From the NCBI GenBank assembly GCA_024711345.1, contig JANJTA010000035.1, positions 62,001 through 126,000 of the forward strand: DNA of 64,000 nucleotides, given 5' to 3'. Position 1 is the first letter of the stretch, and each line of letters begins with the position of its first letter. This document shows, piece after piece, positions 1 through 6,603 of this stretch. The DNA comes from Rhodanobacter sp. GTDB lineage: Bacteria; Pseudomonadota; Gammaproteobacteria; Xanthomonadales; Rhodanobacteraceae. The notes below the pieces were generated by a model. That model saw nothing but the letters and a program-made list of their open reading frames with translations, was not told the origin of the DNA and ran no database searches. The position numbers and the translations under genes are program-made.

Positions 1-293
1 ATGCCGCGTTCGACCTCGGTTTCCTGAACCAGGCGGTGCGCCGCTGCGGCCACAAGCGCAACCCGTTCCACCCGTTCAGCTGCTTCGACACGGTCAGCCT
101 CGGCGGCCTCGCCTACGGCCAGACCGTGCTGAGCAAGGCGGTGCAGGCGGCAGGCCATGCGTTCGACAGCCGCGAGGCGCACTCGGCGGTGTATGACGCC
201 GAGCGCACCGCCGAGCTGTTCTGCAGCGTGGTCAACCGCTGGCGCCAGCTGGAGCTGTTCGAGCAGGCCCGCAGCGGGCTCGACGCGGCCTGA
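1..293 (+). CDS. rnt: Ribonuclease T, C-terminal part (5' end outside window)
   Basis: This is the last ~97 residues of a DnaQ-fold 3'-5' exoribonuclease that trims tRNA and stable RNA 3' ends. The reading frame is open from base 3 and begins inside the conserved Exo II region ([12 protein letters not shown]). It continues with [14 protein letters not shown] and the Exo III segment [20 protein letters not shown], whose His and Asp are catalytic in the family. These match RNase T closely and distinguish it from epsilon/DnaQ. The GTG at 36 is internal to the protein, not a start. The gene ends at TGA 291-293, 40 nt before a Pho box, so it is not part of the pst operon. Only the truncation by the window edge is unusual. 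Confidence 0.9.
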   Translation, partial: AAFDLGFLNQAVRRCGHKRNPFHPFSCFDTVSLGGLAYGQTVLSKAVQAAGHAFDSREAHSAVYDAERTAELFCSVVNRWRQLELFEQARSGLDAA

Positions 294-332
294 CCCCGGC
301 GCAGGGACGGCGCGAAGCGGCCATGTGACAGC

Positions 333-350
333 CTGTCATACGTCTGCAAC
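333..350 (+). promoter_or_regulatory. Pho box upstream of pstS
   Basis: CTGTCATacgtCTGCAAC has the 7-4-7 architecture of a PhoB site: the first heptamer is the exact consensus CTGTCAT and the second matches at about four of seven positions with the correct 11-bp phasing. It lies 76 nt before the pstS start. PhoB control of the pst operon is established in other proteobacteria; here it is inferred from the site. The phoB/phoR genes are not in the window. Confidence 0.75.
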
Positions 351-425
351 ATTCATTTCATCCAATGGCAACACGAAAAGCCTGAAATGGCGGGGTCGCA
401 TCCGACTTCCCTCCAAGGAGCTACC

Positions 426-1460
426 GTGTTGACCACCAACAAAACCCCGCTTCGCTTCGCTGCCGTGGCCGCGCTTGCCGTGGCCTCGACCTTCGGTGCA
501 GCCGCGCACGCCACCGACATTACCGGCGCCGGCTCCAGCTTCGTCTACCCGGTCATGTCCAAGTGGTCGGCCGCATACGCCGAGAAGACCGGCAACCACC
601 TCAACTACCAGTCGGTGGGTTCGGGCGCGGGCATCGCGCAGATCAAGGAAGGCACCATCGACTTCGGCGCCTCCGACGCGCCGATGAAGGCCGAGGACCT
701 GCAGAAGTACGGCCTGGGCCAGTTCCCGGTCGTGGTTGGCGGCATCGTGCCGGTGGTCAACGTCACCGGCGTGCAGGCGGGCCAGCTCAAGCTGGACGGC
801 GCCACCCTGGCCGACATCTTCCTGGGCAAGATCACCCGCTGGAACGACCCGAAGATCGCCGCGCTGAACGCCGGCCTCGCCCTGCCCGCCGTGAAGATCA
901 CCGTCGTGCACCGCTCGGACGGTTCGGGCACCTCGTTCAACTTCACCAACTACCTGTCCAAGGTCAGCAACGAGTGGGCGACCAAGGTGAAGTTCGGCAC
1001 GGCGGTGGAATGGCCGACCGGCGTGGGCGGCAAGGGCAACGAGGGCGTGTCGCAGTACGTGCGCCAGATCAAGGGCTCGATCGGCTACGTCGAATACGCC
1101 TACGCGGTGAAGAACAAGATCAGCTGGGTCGAGCTGAAGAACGCCGCCGGCAACGTCATCACGCCGAACGCCGACAGCTTCGCCGCCGCCGCCGCCACCG
1201 CGGACTGGGCCAGCGCGAAGGACTTCAACCTGATCATGACCAACGCCCCGGGCGCCAAGGCCTGGCCGATCACCGCCACCACCTGGGTGATCATGTACAA
1301 GTCGCCGAAGAACGCCGCCAACAGCAAGGTCGCCTTCGACTTCTTCAAGAGTGCGCTGGAGCAGGGCCAGCAGGCCGCCGTCTCGCTCGACTACGTGCCG
1401 CTGCCGGCGTCGCTGGTCAGCCAGATCGAGGCCTACTGGGCGTCCGAGTTCAAGCACTGA
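426..1460 (+). CDS. pstS: Periplasmic phosphate-binding protein PstS
   Basis: This is the high-affinity phosphate receptor of the PstSCAB ABC importer, acting in the periplasm. The 344-aa product has a signal peptide ending near AHA (residue 29). It then shows the phosphate-binding motifs TGAGSSFVYP and HRSDGSGTSFNFTNYL, which supply backbone and Ser/Thr/Asp contacts in the family. An upstream ATG at 387 is in frame but lacks a ribosome site and would spoil the signal peptide. AAGGAG at 415-420 sits 5 nt before GTG 426 and 8 nt before TTG 429, so one of these non-ATG codons is the start. It is the first gene of the operon, preceded by a Pho box and followed by a strong hairpin. Confidence 0.95.
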   Translation: MLTTNKTPLRFAAVAALAVASTFGAAAHATDITGAGSSFVYPVMSKWSAAYAEKTGNHLNYQSVGSGAGIAQIKEGTIDFGASDAPMKAEDLQKYGLGQFPVVVGGIVPVVNVTGVQAGQLKLDGATLADIFLGKITRWNDPKIAALNAGLALPAVKITVVHRSDGSGTSFNFTNYLSKVSNEWATKVKFGTAVEWPTGVGGKGNEGVSQYVRQIKGSIGYVEYAYAVKNKISWVELKNAAGNVITPNADSFAAAAATADWASAKDFNLIMTNAPGAKAWPITATTWVIMYKSPKNAANSKVAFDFFKSALEQGQQAAVSLDYVPLPASLVSQIEAYWASEFKH

Positions 1461-1474
1461 TGCGGTAACCGGAG

Positions 1475-1503
1475 ATCCCCCGCCGATCGTATCGGCGGGG
1501 GAT
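1475..1503 (+). terminator. pstS-pstC intercistronic hairpin (attenuator/processing stem)
   Basis: This is a perfect 13-bp inverted repeat (ATCCCCCGCCGAT and its complement) with a 3-nt loop, starting 14 nt after the pstS stop. Only a short TTT follows the stem, so it is more likely a partial terminator or 3'-end stabiliser than a full stop. Such a stem would let pstS mRNA exceed pstCAB mRNA, as expected for a binding protein needed in molar excess. That functional reading is inference. Confidence 0.7.
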
Positions 1504-1534
1504 TTCGAGTTTTCACCCGTAGCACGGGATTTCC

Positions 1535-2554
1535 ATGCCAGCCACCGAAACGGCCATCCCCGCCACCGACATCCTGGAACAGCGCAGCCGTCGCGACGCC
1601 CGCCACGAGCGGCTGTTCCGCTGGCTGTTGCTGGGTTGCGCGCTGATCGTGCTGGCCTCCCTGCTTGGCGCCGCCGGCGCCACGCTGTGGGGCGGCCGCG
1701 ACGCCTTCGGCACGTTCGGCTGGCGCTTCCTGGTCAGCTCGGAATGGGATCCTGGCAACGAGGTCTACGGTGCGCTGGTGCCGGTCTACGGCACGGTGAT
1801 CACCTCGTTCATCGCCTTGCTGATCGCCGTGCCGATCAGCTTCGGCATCGCGGTCTACCTTTCCGAAGTCGCGCCGACCTGGCTGCGCACGCCGGTCGCC
1901 TCGGCGATCGAGCTGCTGGCCGGCATCCCTTCGATCATCTACGGCATGTGGGGCCTGTTCATCTTCGCCCCGTTCTTCGCCGACCACATCAAGCCGTGGC
2001 TGACCAGCAACCTCGGCAACAAGCCCGACGACGGCAAGCTGTCGTGGGTGGCCGAGCACGTGCCGTTCGTCGGCAAGCTGTTCGGCAGCGACTATCCGTT
2101 CGGCGCCAGCATCCTGGTGGCCGGCATCGTGCTGGCGATCATGATCATCCCGTTCATCTCCTCGGTGATGCGCGAGGTGTTCCAGACCGTGCCGACGCGA
2201 CTGAAGGAGTCGGCCTATGCGCTGGGTTCCAGCACCTGGGAAGTGTCGTGGGACATCGTGCTGCCATACACCCGCTCGGCGGTGATCGGCGGCATCTTCC
2301 TCGGCCTCGGCCGCGCCCTGGGCGAGACCATGGCGGTGACCTTCGTGCTGGGCAACGCCATGCACCTGTCGGCCTCGCTGCTCGACCCCGGCGCCTCGAT
2401 CGCCTCGACCATCGCCAACCAGTTCAGCGAAGCGGTGGGTCTGCAGAAGTCTGCCCTGATGGCGCTGGCCTTCCTGCTGTTCGTGGTCACCTTCATCGTG
2501 CTGCTGATCGCCCGCTTGATGCTGCGCCGGCTGGCCAGCAAGGAGGGACGCTGA
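1535..2554 (+). CDS. pstC: Phosphate ABC transporter permease PstC
   Basis: This is one of the two inner-membrane permease subunits of the phosphate importer. The 339 residues contain six hydrophobic spans. The first begins at about residue 29 (LFRWLLLGCALIVLASLLG). The binding-protein-dependent permease domain covers roughly residues 85-330, and its EAA-type coupling loop is ESAYALGSSTWEVSW. The stretch IELLAGIPSIIYGMWGLF is highly characteristic of PstC. The TGA stop overlaps the pstA ATG by one base (TGATG), which suggests translational coupling. Ribosome-site complementarity upstream of ATG 1535 is weak. Confidence 0.95.
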   Translation: MPATETAIPATDILEQRSRRDARHERLFRWLLLGCALIVLASLLGAAGATLWGGRDAFGTFGWRFLVSSEWDPGNEVYGALVPVYGTVITSFIALLIAVPISFGIAVYLSEVAPTWLRTPVASAIELLAGIPSIIYGMWGLFIFAPFFADHIKPWLTSNLGNKPDDGKLSWVAEHVPFVGKLFGSDYPFGASILVAGIVLAIMIIPFISSVMREVFQTVPTRLKESAYALGSSTWEVSWDIVLPYTRSAVIGGIFLGLGRALGETMAVTFVLGNAMHLSASLLDPGASIASTIANQFSEAVGLQKSALMALAFLLFVVTFIVLLIARLMLRRLASKEGR

Positions 2555-3420
2555 TGAGCGCGCTGTACCTGCGCCGCCGCGTCACCAATGCGGCCGCGAT
2601 GACGCTGAGCATGCTGGCCACCCTGGTCGGCCTGGCCTTCCTCGCCTGGATCCTGTGGGAAACCCTGCGCCAGGGCATCGGCGCGCTGGACCTGAAGCTG
2701 TTCACCAAGGTCACCGCCTACGGCGAAGACGGCGGCCTGCTGAACTCGATGGTCGGCAGCCTGGTCATCAACTTCATCGGCATCGGCATCGCCACCCCGA
2801 TCGGCGTGCTGGCCGGCACCTGGCTGGCCGAATACGCCAACCGCACCAAGCTGGGCGAGTCGATCCGCTTCCTCAACGACATCCTGCTGTCGGCGCCGTC
2901 GATCGTGATGGGCCTGTTCGTCTACACCATCATCGTGCTGCCGAGTACCGCCCTCACCCACGGCTCCACCACCTTTTCCGGTTTCGCCGGCGGCGTGGCG
3001 CTGGCGCTGATCGCGCTGCCGGTGATCGTGCGCACCACCGACGAGATGCTGCGGCTGGTGCCGTCCACGCTGCGCGAGGCGGCGCTGTCGCTGGGCGTGC
3101 CGCAGTGGAAGCTGACCTTGCAGATCCTGATCCGCGCCGCACGTTCGGGCATCATCACCGGCGTGCTGCTGGCACTGGCGCGCATCAGCGGCGAGACTGC
3201 GCCGCTGCTGTTCACCGCGTTCGGCAACAACTACATGGCATGGAACCCGATGGACAAGATGTCCAGCCTGCCGCAGATCATCTATCAGTACGCCAACGAT
3301 CCAGGCGAGGCCATGCACGCCCTGGCCTGGGCCGGCGCGTTCGTGGTTACCATGTTCGTGCTGCTGCTGAGCCTGGTCTCGCGCCTGATCCTTTCCCGCA
3401 CCAAGGTGTCCCATGACTGA
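2554..3420 (+). CDS. pstA: Phosphate ABC transporter permease PstA
   Basis: This is the second permease subunit, pairing with PstC around the phosphate pathway. The 288-aa protein has six predicted membrane spans, the signature [14 protein letters not shown], and the EAA loop [19 protein letters not shown] contacting PstB. Its ATG overlaps the pstC stop by one base, and AGGAGG lies 6-11 nt upstream, at the end of pstC. The same frame is open far upstream, but that part is pstC read out of frame. The 3' end overlaps pstB by 8 nt. Confidence 0.95.
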   Translation: MSALYLRRRVTNAAAMTLSMLATLVGLAFLAWILWETLRQGIGALDLKLFTKVTAYGEDGGLLNSMVGSLVINFIGIGIATPIGVLAGTWLAEYANRTKLGESIRFLNDILLSAPSIVMGLFVYTIIVLPSTALTHGSTTFSGFAGGVALALIALPVIVRTTDEMLRLVPSTLREAALSLGVPQWKLTLQILIRAARSGIITGVLLALARISGETAPLLFTAFGNNYMAWNPMDKMSSLPQIIYQYANDPGEAMHALAWAGAFVVTMFVLLLSLVSRLILSRTKVSHD

Positions 3421-4216
3421 TTCCGCCCTCGCCACGAATCCCGCGCCGGTGGCGGCGGCCGCCGCGCCCAAACTCGTCGTGCGCGACCTGCACTTCTACT
3501 ACAACGGCTTCCATGCGCTGAAGGGCATCAGCATGGACATCCCGGAAAAGCAGGTCACCGCGATCATCGGCCCCTCCGGCTGCGGCAAGTCCACCTTGTT
3601 GCGCGTCTTCAACCGCATCTACGCGATCTACCCGAAGCTGGAGGCGAAAGGCTCGATCGAGCTGGACGGCGCCAACATCCTGGACCCGGGCTACTCGCTG
3701 AACCGCCTGCGCAGCAAGGTCGGCATGGTGTTCCAGAAGCCGGTGCCGTTCCCGATGACCATCTTCGAGAACGTCGCCTACGGCATCCGCCACCACGAGA
3801 AGCTGTCGAAGACGGACATGGAAGGCCGCGTGGAGCAGGCCCTGCGCAGCGCAGCGCTGTGGGACGAGGTGAAGGACAAGCTCAAGCAGAACGCGCTCGG
3901 CCTGTCCGGCGGCCAGCAGCAGCGCCTGTGCATCGCCCGCGCGATCGCGCTGCGGCCGGAAGTGCTGCTGCTGGACGAACCCACCTCGGCGCTCGACCCG
4001 ATCGCCACCAGCCGCATCGAGCAGTTGGTGGAAGAGTTGAAAAGCCAGTTCACCATCGTCATGGTTACCCACAACATGCAGCAGGCGGCGCGCGTCTCCG
4101 ACCTCACCGCCTTCATGTACCTGGGCGAACTGATCGAGTTCGACCAGACCGAGAAGATCTTCACCAAGCCGGGCAAGAAGCAGACCGAGGACTACATCAC
4201 CGGACGCTTCGGTTAA
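3413..4216 (+). CDS. pstB: Phosphate ABC transporter ATPase PstB
   Basis: This is the cytoplasmic ATPase that energises phosphate import. The 267-aa protein carries Walker [10 protein letters not shown] (53-61), the ABC signature LSGGQQQR (164-171), and Walker B with D-loop [11 protein letters not shown] (185-195), with the switch His in MVTHNMQQA. The start is ATG 3413 with AAGGTG just upstream, overlapping the pstA stop by 8 nt. An N-terminal Ala-rich extension of about 18 residues precedes the conserved [16 protein letters not shown]. It is followed by a repeat-rich 167-nt gap and then phoU. Confidence 0.96.
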   Translation: MTDSALATNPAPVAAAAAPKLVVRDLHFYYNGFHALKGISMDIPEKQVTAIIGPSGCGKSTLLRVFNRIYAIYPKLEAKGSIELDGANILDPGYSLNRLRSKVGMVFQKPVPFPMTIFENVAYGIRHHEKLSKTDMEGRVEQALRSAALWDEVKDKLKQNALGLSGGQQQRLCIARAIALRPEVLLLDEPTSALDPIATSRIEQLVEELKSQFTIVMVTHNMQQAARVSDLTAFMYLGELIEFDQTEKIFTKPGKKQTEDYITGRFG

Positions 4217-4219
4217 CTA

Positions 4220-4378
4220 ATACTCCCTCTCCCGTCGGCGACCGAAGGGAGTCCCCTTGCGGGTGAGAGGGGTTGGGGTGAGGGTACGGGCGAAGCCTCG
4301 GCGCTGCGTCCCGCCCGCACCCTCATCCGCCCTTCGGGGCACCTTCTCCCGAGGGGAGAAGGGAACCAGACACGAGGC
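4220..4378 (+). repeat. Intergenic palindromic repeat cluster between pstB and phoU
   Basis: The gap holds nested inverted repeats. CTCCCTCTCCCG pairs with CGGGTGAGAGGGG, TGAGGGTACGGGCG pairs with CGCCCGCACCCTCA, and CTTCTCCCGAGGGGAGAAG is a hairpin. These are typical REP-like extragenic sequences of GC-rich proteobacteria. The cluster separates phoU from pstSCAB without an evident T-run, so it may act as an mRNA processing or stability element. No gene is visible in it. Confidence 0.65.
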
Positions 4379-4383
4379 AGCAC

Positions 4384-5106
4384 ATGAACACCGGCACCGA
4401 TCACATCATCAAGAGTTACGACAGCGAACTGGCCCGCCTCACCGGCGAGATCGTGCGCATGGGCGAGCTGTCGGTGACCCAGCTGGAAGCGGCCATCGAC
4501 GTGCTCGAACGCCGCGACGAGCGCGCCGCCCAGCGCGTGGTGGGCAACGACGACGCGATCGACCAGCTGGAGCAGGAGATCGGCCACGACGTGGTGCGCC
4601 TGCTGGCGTTGCGCGCACCGATGGCCGGCGACCTGCGCAACGTGTACGCGGCGTTGCGCATTGCCTCGGACATCGAACGCATCGGCGACTACGCGGCCAA
4701 CGTCGCCAAGCGCTCGATCCCGCTGTCGATGGTGGCGCCGGTGGCGCCGGTCGGCGGCCTGCACCAGTTGGCCAAGCTGGCTGCGGCCGAGGTGCGGCAG
4801 GTGCTGGCGGCCTACCGCGACCGCGACGCCGAACGCGCCTACCAGGTATGGAAGGACGACGTGGTGCTGGACGAAGCCTATACCGGCTACTTCCGCCAGC
4901 TGCTCACCTACATGATGGAAGACCCGCGCAACATCACGCCGTGCACCCACCTGCTGTTCATGGCCAAGAACATCGAGCGCATCGGCGACCACGCCACCAA
5001 CATCGCCGAGAACGTGTGGTTCCAGGTCACCGGCGAGCCGCTGGACAAGCAGCGCAGCAAGCGCGACCTCACCTCGAGCCCGGAGACCACCAAGCTGGGC
5101 GAATAG
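4384..5106 (+). CDS. phoU: Phosphate signalling regulator PhoU
   Basis: This 240-aa all-helical protein links Pst transport activity to the PhoR/PhoB two-component system, normally repressing the Pho regulon when phosphate is plentiful. It has the two expected three-helix PhoU repeats (about residues 15-105 and 120-215). Each has the metal-cluster motif E/D-x-x-R-x-x-D-x-x-x-N, seen as DIERIGDYAANVA and NIERIGDHATNIAE. The start ATG has GAGG 8 nt upstream. It is co-directional with pstSCAB, as in many proteobacteria. Confidence 0.95.
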   Translation: MNTGTDHIIKSYDSELARLTGEIVRMGELSVTQLEAAIDVLERRDERAAQRVVGNDDAIDQLEQEIGHDVVRLLALRAPMAGDLRNVYAALRIASDIERIGDYAANVAKRSIPLSMVAPVAPVGGLHQLAKLAAAEVRQVLAAYRDRDAERAYQVWKDDVVLDEAYTGYFRQLLTYMMEDPRNITPCTHLLFMAKNIERIGDHATNIAENVWFQVTGEPLDKQRSKRDLTSSPETTKLGE

Positions 5107-5119
5107 GCGTTTGATGCCC

Positions 5120-5192
5120 GTAGGAGCGCACTGAAGTGCGCGATGCCCTTCGCCACGTGACGGAAAAGCATCGCCCACGAGCGGGTTCCTAC
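5120..5192 (+). repeat. REP doublet (REPIN-like), GTAGGAGC family, copy 1
   Basis: The arm GTAGGAGCGCACTGAAGTGC and the inverted arm GAGCGGGTTCCTAC bracket a short spacer, forming the back-to-back arrangement of a REPIN. Inner ends CGATG/CATCG also pair. A second copy lies at 9635-9722. The right arm contains the TAG stop codon of the guanidinium exporter gene on the minus strand. Confidence 0.75.
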
Positions 5193-5512
5193 GACGGGCC
5201 TGCGGTGAGCTTGAGGCCCACGATGCCGACCACGATCAGCGCCACGCAGAGCAGCCGCGGCAGCGTGGCCGGGTCGCCGAACAGCACGATGCCCAGCGCC
5301 ACCGCGCCAACCGCGCCGATGCCGGTCCATACCGCATAGGCCGTGCCGATCGGCAGCGTCTTCACCGCCAGCGCCAGCAGCACGATGCTGACCGCCATCG
5401 CCGCCAGCGTGCCGATGCTGGGCCAGAGTCGGCTGAAGCCCTCGGTGTACTTGAGGCCGATCGCCCAGATCACCTCGAACAGACCGGCCAGCAGCAGGTA
5501 GATCCACGCCAT
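5189..5512 (-). CDS. gdx: SMR-family guanidinium exporter (Gdx/SugE)
   Basis: This is a small multidrug resistance-type inner-membrane exporter of 107 aa with four helices. The first helix has the essential glutamate at position 13 ([17 protein letters not shown]). The pattern GLKYTEGF rather than ALKLSEGF points to the SugE/Gdx guanidinium branch rather than EmrE/QacE. An ATG-like start 54 nt further upstream (5566) lies inside the riboswitch and is rejected. ATG 5512 has GGAG 9 nt upstream. The guanidine-II riboswitch directly upstream independently supports guanidinium as substrate. The TAG stop lies in a REP element, so the last few residues may have been set by REP insertion. Confidence 0.93.
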   Translation of the reverse strand: MAWIYLLLAGLFEVIWAIGLKYTEGFSRLWPSIGTLAAMAVSIVLLALAVKTLPIGTAYAVWTGIGAVGAVALGIVLFGDPATLPRLLCVALIVVGIVGLKLTAGPS

Positions 5513-5533
5513 GACGACGCTCTCCGGTTGGCT

Positions 5534-5583
5534 GCAGGGCCGTCCCCGCGTTGGAAAGGCGCGCAAGGTCGTCCCTGCGCCGG
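5534..5583 (-). promoter_or_regulatory. Guanidine-II (mini-ykkC) riboswitch
   Basis: Two consecutive hairpins on the minus strand carry the diagnostic ACGR loops. GCGCAGGG-ACGA-CCTTGCGC lies at 5580-5561 and GCGGGG-ACGG-CCCTGC at 5549-5534. Both stems pair completely apart from one G-U wobble each. The second stem ends 12 nt before the exporter's GGAG ribosome site, consistent with translational control by guanidine. Identification rests on the two-hairpin motif plus the SMR gene downstream. Confidence 0.9.
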
Positions 5584-5590
5584 CGAGCGG

Positions 5591-5860
5591 TTACGGCAGC
5601 CCGCGCGTGCCGCGGCGGCGCTGGATGCCGCGCACGATGCCGTAGCTGCCGATCAGCAGCCACGCCACCTGCATGATGAACGCCGCCAGGTTGAAGCTGC
5701 CGAAAGCCAGCGAGAGCATCACCCCGATCGCGCCCAGCACGTTCATCAGCTGGTAGACCAGCCCGCTGCCTTGCAGCTTGCGCTCCTGCAGCAGGAAAAA
5801 CGCCAGCAGCACCAGCGCCACGCCGAAATAGCCGGCCCAGTCGTACCAGAAGAAGTTCAC
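5591..5860 (-). CDS. Small inner-membrane protein (CBU_0592-like family)
   Basis: This is an 89-aa hydrophobic protein with three probable membrane helices: DWAGYFGVALVLLAFFLLQ, LMNVLGAIGVMLSLAFG and LAAFIMQVAWLLIGSYGIV. A basic tail (RGIQRRRGTRG) presumably faces the cytoplasm. The family is widespread and uncharacterised, so no function is assigned. The start is GTG 5860, chosen because its GTGA overlaps the rlmB stop by 4 nt; the same frame continues upstream only as an rlmB shadow. It is probably translationally coupled to rlmB. Confidence 0.8.
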   Translation of the reverse strand: MNFFWYDWAGYFGVALVLLAFFLLQERKLQGSGLVYQLMNVLGAIGVMLSLAFGSFNLAAFIMQVAWLLIGSYGIVRGIQRRRGTRGLP

Positions 5861-6603
5861 CGTCCCGCCCCGCGCTGGCGCAGCGCCTCGAACAATGCCA
5901 CGCCGGTGGCGACGGAGACATTGAGGCTCTCCATCGTGCCCGGCATCGGGATCTTCGCCACGAAATCGCACAGTTCGCGGGTGAGCCGGCGCAGCCCGTC
6001 GCCTTCGCTGCCCAGCACCAGCGCCACCGGTCCCCTGAAATCGACGTCGTGGATGCTGGTGTCGGTGTCGCCGGCCAGGCCGGTGATCCACACGCCCGCG
6101 TCCTTCAGTTCGCGCAAGGTGCGCGCCAGGTTGGTCACCGCGATCAGCGGCACGCGGTCGGCACCGCCGGCCGAGGCGCGGCGCACCACTGGCGTGAGAC
6201 CGACCGCACGGTCCTTCGGCACGATCACCGCGGTGGCTTTCGCCGCCGCCGCGCTGCGCAGGCAGGCGCCGAGGTTGTGCGGGTCGGTGACGCCGTCAAG
6301 CACCAGCACCAGGGCGTCGCTGCCTTCGCGCTCCAGCAGGCCGGCCAGGTCGCTCTCCTGCGCTGCCGGCGCCGCTTCGTAGCGCGCCGCCACGCCCTGG
6401 TGGCGCGCCTCGCCAGCCAGTCGGTCCAGCTCGTCGCGCGAACGATACTGCACCGGAATCCGCAGCTTCTTCGCCCGCTCGGCCAGCTCCAGCACGCGGG
6501 CGTTGCGCTGGCCGTGCTCGACCAGCACCTCGCGCACGCGCTCGGCGTCGTTGCTCAACGCACCCTCGACGGGATTGATGCCGACGATCCAGCTCTCGCT
6601 CAT
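5857..6603 (-). CDS. rlmB: 23S rRNA (guanosine-2'-O-)-methyltransferase RlmB
   Basis: This SPOUT-class enzyme 2'-O-methylates G2251 in the peptidyl-transferase P loop using SAM. The 248-aa protein has an N-terminal substrate-binding domain (GINPVEGAL at 9-17) and the three SpoU motifs: DPHNLGACLRSA (107-118), LVLGSEGDGLRRL (195-207) and PMPGTMESLNVSVA (219-232). Together these form the trefoil-knot SAM site. It overlaps rnr by 4 nt (ATGA), and the rnr-rlmB pairing is common in gammaproteobacteria. Confidence 0.95.
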   Translation of the reverse strand: MSESWIVGINPVEGALSNDAERVREVLVEHGQRNARVLELAERAKKLRIPVQYRSRDELDRLAGEARHQGVAARYEAAPAAQESDLAGLLEREGSDALVLVLDGVTDPHNLGACLRSAAAAKATAVIVPKDRAVGLTPVVRRASAGGADRVPLIAVTNLARTLRELKDAGVWITGLAGDTDTSIHDVDFRGPVALVLGSEGDGLRRLTRELCDFVAKIPMPGTMESLNVSVATGVALFEALRQRGAGR

